This document shows positions 51,642 to 60,626 of a DNA stretch of 64,000 bases, piece after piece. The position numbers and the translations under genes were made by a program. The notes beneath the pieces are model-generated. The model worked only from the letters and a program-made list of their open reading frames with translations. It was not told the DNA's origin and did not search any database. Position 1 is the first letter of the stretch. Each line of letters begins with the position of its first letter. Source of the DNA: Micromonospora luteifusca (lineage in GTDB: Bacteria > Actinomycetota > Actinomycetes > Mycobacteriales > Micromonosporaceae); NCBI RefSeq assembly GCF_016907275.1, contig NZ_JAFBBP010000001.1:4268001-4332000 (forward strand), read 5' to 3'.

Positions 51642-52106
51642 ATGGCGCGCAGCATCGCAAAGAACACCCGGGTCGACCGGGACGCCCTGCTCGACTTCCT
51701 CCGGCCGCGACACCGCGTCGTGCTGATGACCACCCGGGCCGATGGCCGCCCGCAGTCGTCCCCGGTCTCCGCGGGGATCGACGGACAGGGCCGGCTGGTC
51801 GTCTCCACCTACCCGGAGCGGGCCAAGGTGACCAACATCCGCCGCGACCCCCGGGTCTCGGCGTGCGTGCTCAGCGACGACTGGGACGGCCCCTGGGTGC
51901 AGATCGACGGCACCGCCGAGGTGCTCGACCTGCCCGAGGCGCTGGAGCCGCTGGTCGAGTACTTCCGCAGCATCTCCGGCGAGCACCCGGACTGGGACGA
52001 CTACCGGGCGGCGATGACGCGTCAGGGCAAGTCGCTGATCCGGGTCACCATCGACGCCTGGGGCCCGATCGCCACCGGAGGTTTCCCCGCCCGCCTAGCC
52101 GACTGA
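51642..52106 (+). CDS. PPOX-class F420-dependent oxidoreductase
   Basis: A 154-residue split-barrel protein of the PPOX/Rv1155 type: MTTRADGRPQSSPVSAG (about 29-45), VSTYPERAKVTNIRRDPRVS, and a C-terminal DYRAAMTRQGKSLIRVTI. These use deazaflavin F420 (or FMN) to reduce small substrates; F420 use fits an actinomycete. ATG 51642. Convergent with the NmrA-like gene. Confidence 0.8.
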   Translation: MARSIAKNTRVDRDALLDFLRPRHRVVLMTTRADGRPQSSPVSAGIDGQGRLVVSTYPERAKVTNIRRDPRVSACVLSDDWDGPWVQIDGTAEVLDLPEALEPLVEYFRSISGEHPDWDDYRAAMTRQGKSLIRVTIDAWGPIATGGFPARLAD

Positions 52107-52128
52107 CCACGGCTGGCCCGCACCCGGG

Positions 52129-52770
52129 TCAGTACGCGGCGGTGAACCGGGCGTTCTGGTGTCGCGGCTGCTCGATCTCGTCGATGATCGCCACCGCCAG
52201 GTCCTCGTAGGTGAGCACCGAGCGGCCCTGAGCGTCCGTGACCGGCTGGTCGGTGCCGGTGCGGTAGTGCCCGGTGCGCGTGCCCGGGTGGAACTCCAGC
52301 GGGGGTGGCGAGACGTACGTCCAGCTCACCCCGTCGGCGGCGGTGCGGTAGTAGTCCAACGCGTCCGCCTGGCCCAGCGCCGACTCCCGGTACTCGGCCG
52401 GGAAGTCCGGCTCGTCGAGGATGCGGGTGCCGCCCGGGGTGAGCAGGGTGGACCCGCCGCCCAGGTGGACGATCCGCGGTGCGGCCGGCATCCCGCGCAG
52501 CGTGTTCACCAGGTTCTCCGCCGCGTTCCGCCACAGCTCGCGCTCGCCGCCGCCGATCGCCACGACCAGCGCGTCGGCGTCCGGCGCCAGCTCCCGGACA
52601 CTCCGCTCGCTGGTGGCGTCGCCGGTGACCGTCCGCACCCCGGCCGGCAGGTACGAGGTGGCTTCCGGGCGGCGGACGGCGGCGATCACCCGGTGCCCCC
52701 GGTCGACCGCCTCCGCAACGACCCGCGAACCGGCGGTGCCGCCCGCGCCAAACACGACGATGGTGCTCAC
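52129..52770 (-). CDS. NAD(P)-dependent epimerase/oxidoreductase (NmrA/atypical SDR-like)
   Basis: A 213-residue atypical SDR: VVFGAGGTAGSRVV (cofactor loop GxxGxxG at the start), RRPEATSYL, DALVVAIGGG and VLTYEDLAVAIIDEIEQ near the end. Resembles proteins annotated as NAD(H)-binding epimerases that lack the catalytic Tyr-x-x-x-Lys. Start GTG 52770 is likely; another GTG lies 2 codons before. Substrate unknown. Confidence 0.8.
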   Translation of the reverse strand: MSTIVVFGAGGTAGSRVVAEAVDRGHRVIAAVRRPEATSYLPAGVRTVTGDATSERSVRELAPDADALVVAIGGGERELWRNAAENLVNTLRGMPAAPRIVHLGGGSTLLTPGGTRILDEPDFPAEYRESALGQADALDYYRTAADGVSWTYVSPPPLEFHPGTRTGHYRTGTDQPVTDAQGRSVLTYEDLAVAIIDEIEQPRHQNARFTAAY

Positions 52771-52822
52771 CAACACAGGCTAGGGACTGTGCCGGCTGCC
52801 CGTCGGTGGAACGACGATCCGG

Positions 52823-54055
52823 TCAGTCGACCAGGGCGGCGTAGACGAGTTGGCGCAGCTGGGAGCGGAGCGGGTACGTGCTCGACGGCATCAGCTGGGT
52901 GAACAGCAGCGCGGTGATCTCCTCGGCCGGGTCCACCCAGAACGCGGTGCTCGCCACCCCACCCCAGTAGTACTCACCGACGTTGCTCGGCACCCGGCTC
53001 GGAATCGGGTCGTCGACCACCGCGAACCCGAGGCCGAAGCCGATCCCGTCCAGGGTCGTCTCGGCGAAGCCACCGGTGGACAGGGTGCCCAGGTCCTGAC
53101 CACCGGGCAGGTGGTTGCGGGTCATGAACCGCACCGTGCGCGGCCCGAGCAGCCGAACCCCGTCCAGCTCGCCGCCGCGCAGCAGCAACTGGGTGAAGCG
53201 GTGGTAGTCGCGGGCGCTGGAGATCAGGCCGCCGCCGCCGGAGAGCAGAGCCGGCTTGCGGTGCGCGAGCGCGCCGAGGCCGTCGTGGCGGACCGCCCGG
53301 CCGCTGCGCGGATCCGGTACGTAGAGCGTGGCCAGCCGCTCGGCCTCGTCGCCGTCCATCCACCAGCGGGTGTCGGTCATGCCCAGCGGGCCGAAGATCC
53401 GGTCGGCGAAGAACGCGTCGAGGCTCTGCCCGGAGATCACCTCGACGAGCCGGCCGAGCACGTCGGTCGCGACGGAGTAGCCCCAGGCGGAGCCGGGTTG
53501 GAACAGCAGCGGCAGCTCGCCGAAGGCCGCACAGGCGCCGGCGAGGTCGACGTCCGCCGGCGGGTACAGGTCGTAGCCGGCGGCCCGGTAGAGCCCGTCG
53601 ACCACCGAGGTCTGCATGAAGCCGTACGTCAGGCCGGCGGTGTGGGTGAGCAGGTGCCAGACCCGGATCGGCTCGACCGCCGGCACGGTGTACGGCTTGA
53701 GCGTCGATCCCTTGGAGTAGACCCGCAGGTCGGCGAACTCCGGCAGCCAGCGGCTGATCTCGTCGGTCAGCTCGAAGCGGCCCTCCTCCCACAGCATCAT
53801 CGCCGCGACCGAGGTGACCGGCTTGGTCATCGAGTAGATCCGCCAGAGCGTGTCGGCTTCGACCGGTGCGCCCGACTCCCGGTCGGCCAGCCCGTACGTC
53901 GAGGAGTGCGCCACCTCGCCGCGACGGGTGACGACCACCTGCCAGCCGGCCAGCCGGCCGTCGTCGACGTACCGGCCGAAGTGCTCGTCGATCCGCGCCA
54001 ACCGCGCCGGGTCGAAACCGATCTCATCCGGGTCCTTGCTCCGAGCCACACTCAC
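52823..54055 (-). CDS. Class C beta-lactamase-family serine hydrolase
   Basis: A 410-residue enzyme: SMTK (75-78, Ser75 nucleophile), YSV (193-195, in place of YxN) and a C-terminal region with GGGLISSARDYHRFTQLLLRGG and WGGVASTAFWVDPAEE. No signal peptide, so intracellular. The family (EstB-type esterases) hydrolyses esters or beta-lactam-like amides and often acts on small polyketide or statin side chains. GTG 54055. Divergent from the pentapeptide gene. Confidence 0.85.
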   Translation of the reverse strand: MSVARSKDPDEIGFDPARLARIDEHFGRYVDDGRLAGWQVVVTRRGEVAHSSTYGLADRESGAPVEADTLWRIYSMTKPVTSVAAMMLWEEGRFELTDEISRWLPEFADLRVYSKGSTLKPYTVPAVEPIRVWHLLTHTAGLTYGFMQTSVVDGLYRAAGYDLYPPADVDLAGACAAFGELPLLFQPGSAWGYSVATDVLGRLVEVISGQSLDAFFADRIFGPLGMTDTRWWMDGDEAERLATLYVPDPRSGRAVRHDGLGALAHRKPALLSGGGGLISSARDYHRFTQLLLRGGELDGVRLLGPRTVRFMTRNHLPGGQDLGTLSTGGFAETTLDGIGFGLGFAVVDDPIPSRVPSNVGEYYWGGVASTAFWVDPAEEITALLFTQLMPSSTYPLRSQLRQLVYAALVD

Positions 54056-54152
54056 GTCGCCGAACCTACTAGCCGGTACGCCGCCGCCGGAAGGGGGCCG
54101 CCACCAGACACACCGGGCGCAGTGTGTCGCTGGGGCCCACTAGCCTGGCCGG

Positions 54153-54746
54153 ATGCCGGAGCTGACCGAGGACGTGACCTTCCGCCACGAGGACTGGTAC
54201 GGCGAGGAGTTGACCGACCGGCACTTCGTGGGTTGCGAGTTCTTCGACGTGGACCTGACCGAGGCGGTCAGCCGGGGCGCGGTCTTCACCGGGTGCACGT
54301 TCGGCAACGTGTTGTTCAACGCCTCCCGGCACGTCGACTCCGCCTTCACCCGATGCGTCTTCCGGCGGTGCAACTTCTTCGAGGCCGAGTTCACCGGCTG
54401 CAAGCTGGTCGGCAGCACCTTCGTCGATTGCGACCTGCGCCCGTTGACGGTGGACGGCGGCGACTGGTCCTTCGTCGCGCTGCCCGGTGCCGACCTGCGG
54501 GGCGCCCGCCTGACCGGGGTGCGGATGCGCGAGGTGGACCTGACCAGGGCCAATCTCACCGGGGCGACGGTCACCGGCGTCGACCTCTCCGGCGCGCAAC
54601 TGCTCAACGTTCGGCTCGGTGGCGCTGACCTGCGTGGCAGCGACCTCACCGCACTCGACCCGACGGCCGTCGAGCGGGCCGGTGCCATCGTCGACATGGA
54701 GCAGGCCGTCGTCATCGCGCAGTTGCTCGGTTTCCGGGTCGGCTGA
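54153..54746 (+). CDS. Pentapeptide-repeat protein
   Basis: A 197-residue protein made largely of pentapeptide A(D/N)LxX repeats: AVFTGCTFGNVLF, then ADLRGARLTGVRMREVDLTRANLTGATVTGVDLSGAQL and GADLRGSDLTAL. These form a right-handed quadrilateral beta-helix that can mimic DNA, as in the Qnr/MfpA gyrase protectors, so a protective role is possible but not shown. ATG 54153. Confidence 0.85.
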   Translation: MPELTEDVTFRHEDWYGEELTDRHFVGCEFFDVDLTEAVSRGAVFTGCTFGNVLFNASRHVDSAFTRCVFRRCNFFEAEFTGCKLVGSTFVDCDLRPLTVDGGDWSFVALPGADLRGARLTGVRMREVDLTRANLTGATVTGVDLSGAQLLNVRLGGADLRGSDLTALDPTAVERAGAIVDMEQAVVIAQLLGFRVG

Positions 54747-54847
54747 CGCGAGAGGCGCTCGCGGCGCGGTCGATCCCCGGCCGAGCGGGCCCGGTTGTCC
54801 GCCGCGTCCATTGGCGGGCTGGACACGTCCGGCGGTCCGGATCTAGC

Positions 54848-55840
54848 GTGTCGTCCACACCCGTACAAACGCGAAACGGCCCACAGTGGACGGTGTGGTC
54901 CGCGTCGGTCGACGACGGCCTGGCGGTGGAGGTGGAGGGGTCGGTGGCGGACGAAGACCGCACGCGGGCGGAGCGCCGCACCGCGCTGCGCCGGGTCACC
55001 CGTGCCCGGCAGCGGCGACGTTGGGCGGTGGAGGGAGTCGCCGTACTTGTCTGCCTGGTGGTGTTGATCTCGTACCTCAGCATTCGGTCCGACCCGGAGC
55101 CCGGCGACGACCGGGCGGGCCGCTCGGGCGACGTGCCCGCCGGTGCCGCCCGTCCCACCGGTCACCCGGCCACCGACGGACGCACCGGCGAAGCGGGGCC
55201 GGCGATGCCCGGCCTGCGTCCGCGTCAGCGCCCGCCCTCGCCCGACCCGACACCGTCGACCAGCGCGCCCGTCGCGCCGCCGGCGTCGCCCGGGCCGCCG
55301 GTGCTGTCGGTGACGCGGGGGGAGATGCCCGCGGAGGTCGACCTCACCGCCGTGGGCACCCGGGACTGGATGCACTGGGGGGAGCGTGGCGGCAGGTCGA
55401 CGGTCCGTAAGCGCTCCGGCTCCGGGGAGATCGTCGACGGGGGTGGCGCCGGCACCCGGGTCGGCTGGGACGGCAACCAGGAGTCCGTCCGCTGGTCCGA
55501 CGGCTCGTCGGAGCGGTCGGCGAGGGGCAGCTCCAACGGCGTCTACACCTGCGGCGCCGGCAACGGGTTCACCCTCACCATCGCGGGCAGCGGTGCGCCG
55601 CGCACGGTCCAGCTGTACGGCGGTATCTGGATGGCCCGGGGGCGCCTCGAAGCGCGGCTGTCCACGGGCGGGCCCTCCAGCACCGCGGTGCTGGAGGATC
55701 CGTACACCAGCCAGAGCGCTCAGTTCACGATCCGGTTCACGGTGCCGAAGGGCGCTCGACTGCTGCTGACCTGGACCGTCGAGAAGGTCTTCACTCCGCG
55801 CTGCGGCAATGTCGGCCTCCAGGCTGTGGCGGTTCGCTGA
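54848..55840 (+). CDS. Membrane-anchored protein with extracellular DWxHWG domain
   Basis: A 330-residue protein: a basic cytoplasmic N-terminus (RRVTRARQRRRW), one membrane helix (about 62-82, GVAVLVCLVVLISYLSI), a long Pro-rich linker (about 85-155), and a C-terminal ~170-residue domain outside the cell containing RDWMHWGERGG, VRKRSGSGEI and VRWSDGSSE. Two Cys (YTCG and PRCGN) may pair. Resembles a small beta-sandwich domain seen in secreted proteins, but I cannot name it. GTG 54848; a later GTG at 54893 is in frame. Confidence 0.6.
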   Translation: MSSTPVQTRNGPQWTVWSASVDDGLAVEVEGSVADEDRTRAERRTALRRVTRARQRRRWAVEGVAVLVCLVVLISYLSIRSDPEPGDDRAGRSGDVPAGAARPTGHPATDGRTGEAGPAMPGLRPRQRPPSPDPTPSTSAPVAPPASPGPPVLSVTRGEMPAEVDLTAVGTRDWMHWGERGGRSTVRKRSGSGEIVDGGGAGTRVGWDGNQESVRWSDGSSERSARGSSNGVYTCGAGNGFTLTIAGSGAPRTVQLYGGIWMARGRLEARLSTGGPSSTAVLEDPYTSQSAQFTIRFTVPKGARLLLTWTVEKVFTPRCGNVGLQAVAVR

Positions 55841-55942
55841 CCGACCGATCGCACAGCGGGACAGTTTGTCCGTCGCGTACGGTCGAGGAGGTCGTAACTT
55901 TCTGCTGTCCCCATCCGACCATCCAGTGTGGAGGCAGCGGAG

Positions 55943-56272
55943 ATGAGTAGCAGTACCGCCCACCGCGTCCGTCGTACCGCTTCGTCCGGTGCCCGTGCAG
56001 CGTCGCGGGACGTGCTCCGCGACATCCCCCTGCCGCCGTACGTGACGGGCGAGGACACCCAGTTCGCGGTGCGGGCGGTGGTGGTGCACGCCCCCCAGCG
56101 GTGGTCCGGAGGTGTGATCTGCCGCAACGACGCCAGCCCGCACCCGTGCCGCCTGCACCGCTGGGGCACCCGGGTGTTGGCGCTGCGCGGGCTGCGGGCT
56201 GCCGACATCGACGCGCTCATCGAGCGCGGCGACCCGACGGCGGTGGTCCCCCCACCGGACCGTCCGGCCTGA
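55943..56272 (+). CDS. Small conserved protein of the CRND/CRLHRWG type (paralogue 2)
   Basis: A 109-residue protein beginning at ATG 55943 with GGAGG 8 bases upstream. Its core QFAVRAVVVHAPQRW ... CRNDASPHPCRLHRWGTRVL ... GLRAADIDALIERGDP matches the core of the gene at 49360; the tails differ. The core is short and conserved, with two Cys and a His that could bind a metal. No function known. It ends in a strong terminator facing the PBP4 gene. Confidence 0.65.
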   Translation: MSSSTAHRVRRTASSGARAASRDVLRDIPLPPYVTGEDTQFAVRAVVVHAPQRWSGGVICRNDASPHPCRLHRWGTRVLALRGLRAADIDALIERGDPTAVVPPPDRPA

Positions 56273-56281
56273 GCCCGCGAA

Positions 56282-56313
56282 CGGCCGGGAGGCGCGGGTG
56301 CGCCTCCCGGCCG
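56282..56313. terminator. Strong bidirectional terminator
   Basis: A perfect 14-bp stem: CGGCCGGGAGGCGC (56282-56295), 4-base loop, GCGCCTCCCGGCCG (56300-56313). Between convergent genes. Confidence 0.8.
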
Positions 56314-56317
56314 CTGC

Positions 56318-57901
56318 TCAGCAGGTGATCGGCTTGACCCAGGAACACTCGACGCCCTCTGGGGTGCGGGGCGTCTCCGGCACCGCCGGCGGTGCCACCC
56401 GTGCCGTGGTCGCGCCGCCCTCGCGGTATCCGGCCAGCGCCACGGCGATCTGATCCTCCAACGACTTGACCGACGCGGTCAGGTAGTTGTTGAGCAGAAT
56501 GGAGAACGCCAGCAGTCGGCCGTCGGCGCTGGTGACGTAGCCGGAAAGCCCGGAGACGCCGGTCAGGCTGCCGGTCTTGGCGTGCACGTTCCCCGCTGCC
56601 GGAGTGCCGGCCATCCGGCTGCGCAGGGTGCCGCCGACGAACCGCTCGGGTTGCCCGGCGATCGGCAGGGCCGCGTACCAGGTGGCGAACCACGGCTCGG
56701 CGCGGACGGCGCTCAGCAGGTCGACGAACTCCGCCGCGGGGACCAGATTGCGCCGGGACAGCCCCGAACCGTCGCGCTGGCGCAGCCTCCCGGTGTCCAT
56801 GCCGGTGTCGGCCACGTACTCGCTGATCGCGGTGACCCCGGCCGTCCAGGTGCCGGAGCCGGAGAGGACCCGGCCGATCTCCTTGGTCAACACCTCGGCG
56901 TGCCCGTTGTTGGAGAGCTTGAGGAACGGCGTCATCAGCTCGCCCAGGCTCATCGAGTCGTGCCGCGCCACCGGCTGGGCCGTCTCCGGGGTGGGCTGGC
57001 CGAGCACGGTCCGACCGAGCACCCGGACGCCGTGCCGGTGCAGCGCCGCCCGGAACACGTCGGCCGCATAGCCGGTGGGCTCCCAGACGGTCACCCAGTC
57101 GCTGGCGGGCTCGTCGCCGACGGCGATCTGGCCGGTCACCACGACGGTGTTGCCGCCGTGTTCGCGCTCGATCGAGATCGACGTCTCGCCCTCGGTGACC
57201 GTCGTGGCGCGGTTGTCGATGCGGACGTACCCGGTGGGTGGGGTGGTGCTGATCACCGGTGGGGCACCGGCCCGGCCGGCCGGGGCGGCGTGCACGATCA
57301 CCGTGCCCGCGTCGTAGTCGGTGTCCGGGGCGACGGTCAACGCGGAGACCTGGGCGGCGTAGTAGTAGGGCTCGTCGTCCCAGGTCCAGTCGGGGCCGAG
57401 TCGGGTGTGGTCGTAACGGGTGTCGTCGGCGACCAGGTTGCCGGCGACGACCCGTACGCCGTCGGCGGCGACCTGCGCGGCGAGCGCGTCGTAGTCGGCG
57501 GCGAGCATGCTCGGGTCACCCCCGCCGCGGAGGTAGAGGTTGCCGGAGAGCAGGCCCGCGCGGCGCTTACCGGTGGTGCGTACGTCGGTGGCGAAGCGGT
57601 GCCCCGGGCCGAGCAGCTCAAGGGCCGCCGTCGAGGTCAGCAGCTTGGTGTTGGAGGCTGGGACCAGCCGGCGGTCACCGTTGCGGTCGTAGAGCGTCTG
57701 TCCCGTGCTGGTGTCGACCACGACCACCGACGCCTGCGCGCCGGCCAGCCGGGTGTCGGCGAGGATCGTGTCGATGGTGTCGTGCAGTCGGGTGGTCGCG
57801 GGGGTGGGCGACTCGGCCGTGGCGCCGGGCGCTCCGGCGGTGGCCGCGGTGGCGACCAGCGCGAGCAGCGCGAGGACCCGGGGAAAGTGACGGCGATGCA
57901 T
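56318..57901 (-). CDS. dacB: D-alanyl-D-alanine carboxypeptidase/endopeptidase, PBP4-type (S13)
   Basis: A 527-residue exported class C-type PBP with a Sec signal (about 1-29, ending TAE). Active-site motifs: SNTK (83-86, catalytic Ser83), SNN (330-332) and KTG (442-444). The large insert between the first two motifs is the hallmark of PBP4 (peptidase S13). It cleaves D-Ala-D-Ala or peptide cross-links during wall remodelling. ATG 57901. Downstream of the aquaporin gene on the same strand. Confidence 0.9.
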   Translation of the reverse strand: MHRRHFPRVLALLALVATAATAGAPGATAESPTPATTRLHDTIDTILADTRLAGAQASVVVVDTSTGQTLYDRNGDRRLVPASNTKLLTSTAALELLGPGHRFATDVRTTGKRRAGLLSGNLYLRGGGDPSMLAADYDALAAQVAADGVRVVAGNLVADDTRYDHTRLGPDWTWDDEPYYYAAQVSALTVAPDTDYDAGTVIVHAAPAGRAGAPPVISTTPPTGYVRIDNRATTVTEGETSISIEREHGGNTVVVTGQIAVGDEPASDWVTVWEPTGYAADVFRAALHRHGVRVLGRTVLGQPTPETAQPVARHDSMSLGELMTPFLKLSNNGHAEVLTKEIGRVLSGSGTWTAGVTAISEYVADTGMDTGRLRQRDGSGLSRRNLVPAAEFVDLLSAVRAEPWFATWYAALPIAGQPERFVGGTLRSRMAGTPAAGNVHAKTGSLTGVSGLSGYVTSADGRLLAFSILLNNYLTASVKSLEDQIAVALAGYREGGATTARVAPPAVPETPRTPEGVECSWVKPITC

Positions 57902-57967
57902 GCGCTGATGCTGCCACGAAGGTATTCGCCGGAGAAGAGCCTTCGGCGTAGGTTATTGCCGGCTGGG

Positions 57968-58684
57968 CTAGGTCGGCCGGCCCACCGACTTGTCGTGGCC
58001 ACCCCAGTAGTGCCGCTGCGCCCCCATCACCATTGGTGCGACCAGCGCGGCGAGCGCCCCGCCGAGCAGCGGGAAGACGATGAACACCCAGAGCTGCCGC
58101 AGGGCCACGCCGCCCTCGAACACCGCCGGGCCGAACGCGCGGGCCGGGTTGACCGCGGCGCCGGTCAGCGTCACGCCCACCAGTTGGGTCGCGGCGAGGG
58201 CCAACCCGATGGCCAGTCCCGCGGTGCCCGGATTCTCGCTGCGGCTGGTCACCACCAGCACGACCAGCACGAAGAGGAAGGTCAGAACGACTTCCAACAC
58301 GGCCGCGCCGCCCCGGTTGATGTGTGCGCCGTAGCCGTTCGTGCCCAGCGCCGCGGTCTGGTCCGCCACGTCGCCCCAGCGGGTCAACGCCCAGAGCACG
58401 AAGGCGGCCACGGTCGCACCGACGAACTGCGCGATCCAGTACGCCACCGCCCCGATCACCGAGATCTTTCCGGAGAGCAGCACACCGAGCGTCACCGCCG
58501 GGTTGACGTGACTGCCGGACAGCGGGCCGATCGTGTAGACGAGTGCGAGCATCACGAACCCGAAGGCCAACGCGACCACCACCACGCCACCCTGCACCCG
58601 CGCGGCGACCGCGCTACCCACTCCGAAGAAGACCAGCAGCAGGGTGCCGAGGAATTCGGCAGCGTACCGACGGAAGTCATTCAT
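57968..58684 (-). CDS. Aquaporin, AqpZ-like MIP-family channel
   Basis: A 238-residue channel with six membrane helices and two NPA boxes: SGSHVNPAVT (NPA 61-63) and GAAVNPARAFGP (NPA 179-181), with the selectivity-filter Arg just after the second (NPAR). It conducts water or small neutral solutes across the cell membrane. ATG 58684 (MNDFRRYAAEFLGT). Precedes dacB by 66 bp. Confidence 0.9.
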   Translation of the reverse strand: MNDFRRYAAEFLGTLLLVFFGVGSAVAARVQGGVVVVALAFGFVMLALVYTIGPLSGSHVNPAVTLGVLLSGKISVIGAVAYWIAQFVGATVAAFVLWALTRWGDVADQTAALGTNGYGAHINRGGAAVLEVVLTFLFVLVVLVVTSRSENPGTAGLAIGLALAATQLVGVTLTGAAVNPARAFGPAVFEGGVALRQLWVFIVFPLLGGALAALVAPMVMGAQRHYWGGHDKSVGRPT

Positions 58685-58792
58685 ATACGCAGCGTAAGCA
58701 TTGTTCCGGTGGTCATAGCCGGAATGGCCCTCTGTGACCGGCGTGACCCCGGGCAGGGGCACAGCGATGGCAACTGCGACGTTGCACCTCGC

Positions 58793-59866
58793 GTGGAAAC
58801 CCACTCCGCGGACGTCGTGGTGATCGGTGCCGGTCAGGCCGGTCTCAGCGCCGGGTACCACCTGCGCCGCACCGGCTTCGCCCCCGGCAGCGGCTTCGTC
58901 ATCCTCGACGGTGACAACGGGCCCGGCGGTGCCTGGCAGCACCGGTGGCCCACGCTTGTCTTCGACCGGGTGCACGGCTTCCACGACCTGCCCGGGCTGC
59001 CCCTCCCACCCGCCGAACCGCAGCGCCCGGCGGCGGAGCAGGTCAGCGCGTACTTCGCCGCGTACGAGAGGGCATTCGACCTGCCGGTGCGGCGGCCGGT
59101 GCGGGTCCGCGCGGTGCACTCCCGCCCGGACGGGCGGCTGGACGTACAGACCGATGGGGACCGGTGGACCGCCCGGGCACTCATCAACGCCACCGGCACC
59201 TGGACCCGGCCGTTCTGGCCGTACTACCCGGGCCGGTCGTCATTTCGGGGGCGGCAGTTGCACACGGCCGACTACCGGGGCCCGGCCGAGTTCGTCGGCC
59301 TCCGGGTGGTGGTCGTCGGCGGCGGCACCTCGGCCGTGCAACTGCTCGGCGAGGTCTCCACCGTCGCGGCGTCCACCACCTGGGTGACCCGCCGGCCGCC
59401 GGAGTTCAAGGACGCGAAGTTCGGGCCGGAGCTGGGCCGCGCCGCGGTGTCCCGGGTGGACGAGGCGGTCCGGGCGGGCCGCCCACCGGGCAGCGTGGTG
59501 GGTGTGACCGGGCTGCCGGTCACCCCGGAGGTACGCCGGCTGCGTGAGCGTGGCGTCCTCGACCGGCTACCCATGTTCGACCGGATCACACCGGACGGGG
59601 TGGTCTGGGCCGACGGGCGGTTCGTGGCGGCGGACGTGATCCTCTGGTGCACCGGCTTCCGCGCCGCCATCGACCATCTCGCCCCGCTGGGCCTGCGTGC
59701 GCCAGGCGGCGGTATCACGATGGATGGCACCCGGGTGGTCGCCGACGGGCGGATCCACCTGGTCGGATACGGCCCCTCGGCGAGCACGATCGGAGCCAAC
59801 CGGGCCGGCCGCGCGGCCGTCAACGAGATTCGCGCCTGGCTGGCCCCGGCCGCCGCTCTCGACTGA
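58793..59866 (+). CDS. Flavin-containing monooxygenase
   Basis: A 357-residue FAD/NADPH monooxygenase: FAD loop VIGAGQAGLSAGYHL (11-25), GGAWQHRW (substrate-side FAD contact), second dinucleotide loop VVVVGGGTSAVQLLG (about 175) and the ATG-like INATGTW motif. Related to the YpsH/CzcO-type FMOs that oxidise S- or N-containing compounds. GTG 58793 was chosen; a nearby ATG is out of frame. Divergent from the aquaporin across about 110 bp. Confidence 0.85.
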   Translation: METHSADVVVIGAGQAGLSAGYHLRRTGFAPGSGFVILDGDNGPGGAWQHRWPTLVFDRVHGFHDLPGLPLPPAEPQRPAAEQVSAYFAAYERAFDLPVRRPVRVRAVHSRPDGRLDVQTDGDRWTARALINATGTWTRPFWPYYPGRSSFRGRQLHTADYRGPAEFVGLRVVVVGGGTSAVQLLGEVSTVAASTTWVTRRPPEFKDAKFGPELGRAAVSRVDEAVRAGRPPGSVVGVTGLPVTPEVRRLRERGVLDRLPMFDRITPDGVVWADGRFVAADVILWCTGFRAAIDHLAPLGLRAPGGGITMDGTRVVADGRIHLVGYGPSASTIGANRAGRAAVNEIRAWLAPAAALD

Positions 59867-60060
59867 TCAGCCTCTATTTGACGGATGGCCCGGCAGCGGG
59901 CACGGTGGAGAGCGAAGGGGCCCTCAGCTGCCCCGATTCGATGCGACGGCGACGACCGTTCGCCCTCCTGTCGCCTCCCACGTGTGCTCGTACGCGCGCC
60001 GACTGTCCGGTCTGCGCCAGTTCCCGACCGCGAGCCGAGAATCCACGAGGAGTTCCGCCA

Positions 60061-60342
60061 ATGCTCACCATGACCGATAACGCCGTGCTCGTCATCCGCG
60101 ACCTCGCGAACCAGCAGGACGTCGCTCAGGACGGCGGGGTACGCATCGCCGCCGACGCCGACGCCGGCTCGCTGACGGTGGAGTTGGTGCCCGAGCCGGT
60201 GCAGGGCGATCGTGTGGTCGACAACCAGGGTGCCCGGATCTTCCTGGACGAGGATGCCGCCGAGCTGCTCGGGGACGCGTCGGTGGACGCCACCGTCGAT
60301 GACGAGGGCATCATCCAGTTCGGCTTCACCGAGCGGCAGTAG
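60061..60342 (+). CDS. HesB/IscA-fold-like protein lacking cysteines
   Basis: A 93-residue protein resembling A-type iron-sulfur carriers in length and strand pattern (GGVRIAADADAGSLTVELVPEP, FLDEDAAELLGDASVD), but with no Cys at all; the three Cys that bind the cluster are missing. Similar Cys-free proteins are annotated HesB/adhesin-like in actinomycetes. It therefore cannot carry a cluster in the known way. ATG 60061, preceded by GAGGAG. Confidence 0.65.
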   Translation: MLTMTDNAVLVIRDLANQQDVAQDGGVRIAADADAGSLTVELVPEPVQGDRVVDNQGARIFLDEDAAELLGDASVDATVDDEGIIQFGFTERQ

Positions 60343-60626
60343 GCGAGGCTGGGCCCGCCCGGCGGGGTCACTGCCCCTGCTCAGCTGGCTGCATTGCTGA
60401 TCGAGACGAGCGCACGGCGCCGCTTCGACCGTGGTCGGAACGTCGCCGCGCTCTGGCCGTCTCCCACCACCGCAGCCGTTCGGCGGTACGCCAGCGGGGA
60501 CCTGGCTCGACCGGCCGTTCGCGCCGGTCAGAGTGAGCGATCCCCGGTCCGCGCGGATCCAAACCCTCCGACCGTGGGGAATTCCACCATCTGTGCTTCC
60601 CGGCGTGACGTGCTGCCGAACGGGGT

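Noticed and set aside
56582..59866. A 1094-codon plus-strand open frame
   Set aside because: Mostly antisense of dacB and the aquaporin; only 58793-59866 is a real monooxygenase gene.
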